Source: Nanobdellati archaeon
GTDB taxonomy: Archaea > EX4484-52 > JAADEF01
Direction of reading: 5' to 3'
Assembly (NCBI GenBank): GCA_015520895.1
Contig: WAPH01000026.1
Location: 1-8,051 of the forward strand
DNA length: 8,051 nucleotides
In this document: piece after piece, positions 6,157 to 8,051 of the stretch
Layout: the number at the start of each line of letters is the position of its first letter
How positions within the stretch are numbered: position 1 is the stretch's first letter
The notes under the pieces: model-generated
Databases searched by the model: none
What the model saw: the letters and a program-made list of their open reading frames with translations, nothing else
What the model was told of the DNA's origin: nothing
Program-made: the position numbers and the translations under genes

Positions 6157-6283
6157 AGTTCTTCACCTCTTTAATATTTGATCTTTTAATCTATTTAAGG
6201 ACATAAAATTACTACATAATTATAATAACATAATACTTTAAAAATTTTCTTATAAAATTTTTTATTTTTTTATTATAAAATAT
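6157..6283. promoter_or_regulatory. Divergent promoter region, HD gene / IMPase-family gene
   Basis: This 127-bp AT-rich gap lies between two divergent genes. On the plus strand TATAAAAT (6251-6258) is centred about 29 nt before ATG 6284. That places transcription start at or just before the ATG; no SD is visible, so the phosphatase mRNA is probably leaderless. On the minus strand CCTTAAATAG (6200-6191) is a TATA candidate about 39 nt before the HD ATG, leaving room for a short leader that holds the AGAGGTG SD (6170-6164). Other AT runs could serve instead. Confidence 0.6.
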
Positions 6284-7264
6284 ATGGATAAAAAATTTGA
6301 GGAAAAGCTGCGTTCAACCTGTTTTAAGATGTATGTTTCTGCTTTAAAAAAGTTAAGAGACTCACAAAAATCGCTGGACAATCTCTCAGAAGTTAAAGAG
6401 AAAAACAGTAATGATTACGCTTATGCTGTAGATGTAATCGTGGATCAATTTTATAAACCCTATCTTGATGATCTTTATAAACGTAATGAGCAAATTAATA
6501 TTCTTTCTGAGTATTACTCTTATCCTATACGTAATGACGCTAAATACTTTGTGCTTATTGATCCTGTTGATGGGTCGAGAGAGTTAATGAGAGATGAGCG
6601 AGCAGCCTGGCTTATTTTTGCGTACGGAAAATGGAAAGGTAAGGAAACAAAGCTTAAAGATATTCAAGGCGTGATATTGGGAAGGTTGCCTCCGTCTCGT
6701 GAGCACATTTACGAGTTTATTATGACTTCTGAGACCACAGAACCTTTAGTTTATAAATTTGATCTTACAACCTTGGGAGGAAGAAATATAGAGAACTTAG
6801 AAGAATGGGAAGTAAAGAAGTTAAAAAACCGAGGATTAAACGATATTTATCACAGCCATATCTGCTTTGTTGCGCCTTTCCCTCCTTATAAATATGTTGC
6901 GGAGATAGCAGATAAATTTTGGAATGCAGTAGGTGATAAAGTTATATTTAACGAGCAGTACTTAACAACGGCAGGTCAAATGCTTGCGATGTTGGAAGGT
7001 AAGATTTCTCTCATAGTGGATATAAGAAAGAGTATAAAAAATCGCTATGATGTTGATATGTTATGCGCACATCCTTATGATATTCCTGCTGCTTATCTTC
7101 TTAAAAAGTTAAACGCAGTAGTAACAGGAAACGACTTGGATGAAAAAAGCTTTTGGAACCAACCTTTGATACCTCTTAACACAGACATAGGCTATATCGC
7201 TTTTCCTAACAGAGAAATGTTTAATAGGTATGCCGAGATTCTTAAGAAGATCCTTAATAAATAG
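6284..7264 (+). CDS. Inositol monophosphatase/FBPase-superfamily phosphatase
   Basis: This 326-aa protein shows the metal-site motif of Li-sensitive, Mg-dependent sugar phosphatases: LIDPVDGSREL (91-101), with D93, D96, G97 and S98 replacing the usual DP(I/L)DGT. YAVDVIVDQF (47-56) fits the TxADxxxE region, and ILSEYYS (73-79) fits the SEE segment but has Tyr at the second acidic position. The last signature appears as AHPYDIPAAYLLKKLNAVV (262-280), where D266 would be the third-metal aspartate. Archaeal IMPase/FBPase enzymes are usually about 250 aa, so this one carries about 70 extra residues, mostly between the two motifs (about 110-230). Likely substrates are inositol or sugar phosphates, or 3'-phosphoadenosine nucleotides; none can be chosen from sequence. 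It faces the SPFH gene tail to tail across 20 bp. Confidence 0.83.
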   Translation: MDKKFEEKLRSTCFKMYVSALKKLRDSQKSLDNLSEVKEKNSNDYAYAVDVIVDQFYKPYLDDLYKRNEQINILSEYYSYPIRNDAKYFVLIDPVDGSRELMRDERAAWLIFAYGKWKGKETKLKDIQGVILGRLPPSREHIYEFIMTSETTEPLVYKFDLTTLGGRNIENLEEWEVKKLKNRGLNDIYHSHICFVAPFPPYKYVAEIADKFWNAVGDKVIFNEQYLTTAGQMLAMLEGKISLIVDIRKSIKNRYDVDMLCAHPYDIPAAYLLKKLNAVVTGNDLDEKSFWNQPLIPLNTDIGYIAFPNREMFNRYAEILKKILNK

Positions 7265-7297
7265 AAAAGAAAGAACGAATATTCTTATTTCTTTTCT
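7263..7297. terminator. Bidirectional terminator-like hairpin between convergent genes
   Basis: AGAAAAGAAA (7263-7272) pairs perfectly with TTTCTTTTCT (7288-7297), and GAA (7273-7275) can pair with TTC (7282-7284) inside. The right arm is T-rich in plus orientation (TTTCTTTTCTTTT), and the left arm gives the same kind of T-rich tract on the minus strand. Pyrimidine/T tracts are what archaeal RNA polymerase uses to stop. The element overlaps the stop codons of both the phosphatase and SPFH genes. The stem is A-T/G-A rich and weak, so the T tracts rather than the fold may matter. Confidence 0.5.
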
Positions 7298-8019
7298 TTT
7301 AACATTTTTGCAAATTCTAAAGGCACCACGATGAATTTATTACTTGGGTCCTTCGAAATATCTGAAAGTAAATGCAAAGTCCTAAGATAAATTGCGTTTT
7401 CATCTTTGCCCATTGTTTTGCTTGCGTTGAGGTAGCGCTTCGCAGCCTCTTCCTCTCCCATGGCCTTAGTTATAATAGCTCTTTTTTCCCTTTCTGCCTC
7501 AGCAACTCTTGCCATCGCATTCTTTAACTTCTCATCCACTATGATGTCCTGGATTTTAACATCCACAACATCTACACCATATTCATCCATCTTCTTATCT
7601 ATTTCTTCTTTTAATTGTTTTGCAATTTCAGATCTTTTTTGTAATAATTCATCAAGTTCATAAGTACCAACGATATCTCTAAGTATAGTTTGGGAATAAG
7701 TTGAGGAAAGCAAATAAGGATCTTGTGCTTTAATAACAGATTTTTCAGGGCTTATTATTTTTATATAAGTGATGCTGTTTATTTTTACAGTTACATTATC
7801 TTTTGTTATAACTTCTTGTTCTCTTACATCAATAGTTAAAGTTCTCATATCAACTTTTATCATGCTTTGAAAAGGCCAAAAAACCAATCTCCATCCCGGT
7901 TGCTTTACTCCTGTAAATTTACCGAAAGTTAACATAACTCCTCGTTCCCATTCATTAATCACTCTTAAACAGGTAAGTAAATAAACACCTACTGCCAACA
8001 AAAAAAGATATCCTATCAT
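7285..8019 (-). CDS. Stomatin/prohibitin-like SPFH membrane protein (slipin family)
   Basis: This 244-aa protein has one N-terminal transmembrane anchor (about residues 2-20), then an SPFH domain. Family landmarks are ERGVMLTFGKF (25-35), the PGW turn, VDMRTLTIDVREQEVITKDNV, and RDIVGTYELDELLQKR. ARVAEAEREKRAIITKA follows, leading into a charged coiled-coil and a hydrophobic C-terminal patch (FIVVPLEFAKML). Family members oligomerise on the inner membrane face and organise lipid microdomains or regulate membrane proteases. Archaeal slipins often sit beside an NfeD-type membrane serine protease that cleaves them. No such gene is in the window, but it could lie just beyond 8051. ATG 8019 has a short SD-like GGGTG (8029-8025) 5 nt upstream. 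Length is slightly below the usual 250-270 aa. Confidence 0.92.
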   Translation of the reverse strand: MIGYLFLLAVGVYLLTCLRVINEWERGVMLTFGKFTGVKQPGWRLVFWPFQSMIKVDMRTLTIDVREQEVITKDNVTVKINSITYIKIISPEKSVIKAQDPYLLSSTYSQTILRDIVGTYELDELLQKRSEIAKQLKEEIDKKMDEYGVDVVDVKIQDIIVDEKLKNAMARVAEAEREKRAIITKAMGEEEAAKRYLNASKTMGKDENAIYLRTLHLLSDISKDPSNKFIVVPLEFAKMLKEKK

Positions 8020-8051
8020 TTTAACACCCTATAATATTTTAAGTTTTTAAT
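8020..8051 (-). promoter_or_regulatory. Upstream region of the SPFH gene
   Basis: Reading the minus strand, TTAAAATATTATAG (8043-8030) is a TATA-like stretch and GGGTG (8029-8025) an SD-like site with 5-nt spacing to ATG 8019. The TATA-to-ATG distance of roughly 18 nt is short for a promoter that also makes an SD-containing leader. Either the real box lies beyond 8051, or the gene is co-transcribed with something upstream outside the window. Confidence 0.4.

Noticed and set aside
7460..7663. Plus-strand 67-codon frame rich in Ser
   Set aside because: It is antisense to the SPFH gene; the Ser/Leu runs mirror its Glu/Lys-rich coiled coil.

Overview
The window looks like chromosomal DNA from an archaeon. 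It carries gatE, the archaea-specific subunit of the Glu-tRNA(Gln) amidotransferase, and a Taw3-type wybutosine protein. Start codons sit behind TATA-like boxes at leaderless distances, or behind Shine-Dalgarno (SD) sites on some genes. Protein genes are AT-rich, while the tRNA stems are almost pure G+C, which suggests but does not prove a warm habitat. Gene packing is very tight: 1-nt gaps and convergent overlaps of 21 and 31 bp. A small-genome lineage such as DPANN is plausible but is only an inference.

Layout. 1-220: GC-rich tandem array, two identical 89-bp units plus a 42-bp partial unit, ending 4 nt from the 3' end of a tRNA-Val(CAC) gene (225-296, minus). 298-870 (minus): taw3, ending 1 nt before the tRNA. 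871-903: a 33-bp divergent promoter. 904-3346 (plus): dedA-family membrane protein and gatE, 1 nt apart. 3326-4494 (minus): a decayed two-gene operon. Its first gene is an unrecognised ~190-aa protein broken by a TAA and a 1-nt frameshift; the second is a GlcU/RhaT-like sugar transporter broken by an apparent 2-nt loss, a TAA and loss of about three helices. 4586-5509 (plus): Nudix-type hydrolase. 5479-6156 (minus): HD-domain phosphohydrolase. 6284-7264 (plus): inositol-monophosphatase-superfamily phosphatase. 7285-8019 (minus): stomatin-like SPFH protein. 8020-8051: its upstream region.

How the genes relate. The left part is translation-related: a tRNA, a tRNA-modification protein and the Gln-tRNA-forming enzyme, with a lipid-carrier-type membrane protein in the gatE operon. 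The right part holds three phosphohydrolases of different folds in alternating orientation, so they are not one operon; a shared role in nucleotide or sugar-phosphate turnover is only a suggestion. I see no transposase, CRISPR array, toxin-antitoxin pair or recognisable defence system. The least explained items are the structured 89-bp repeat beside the tRNA and the decayed unknown gene, which can be largely reconstructed from the sequence.
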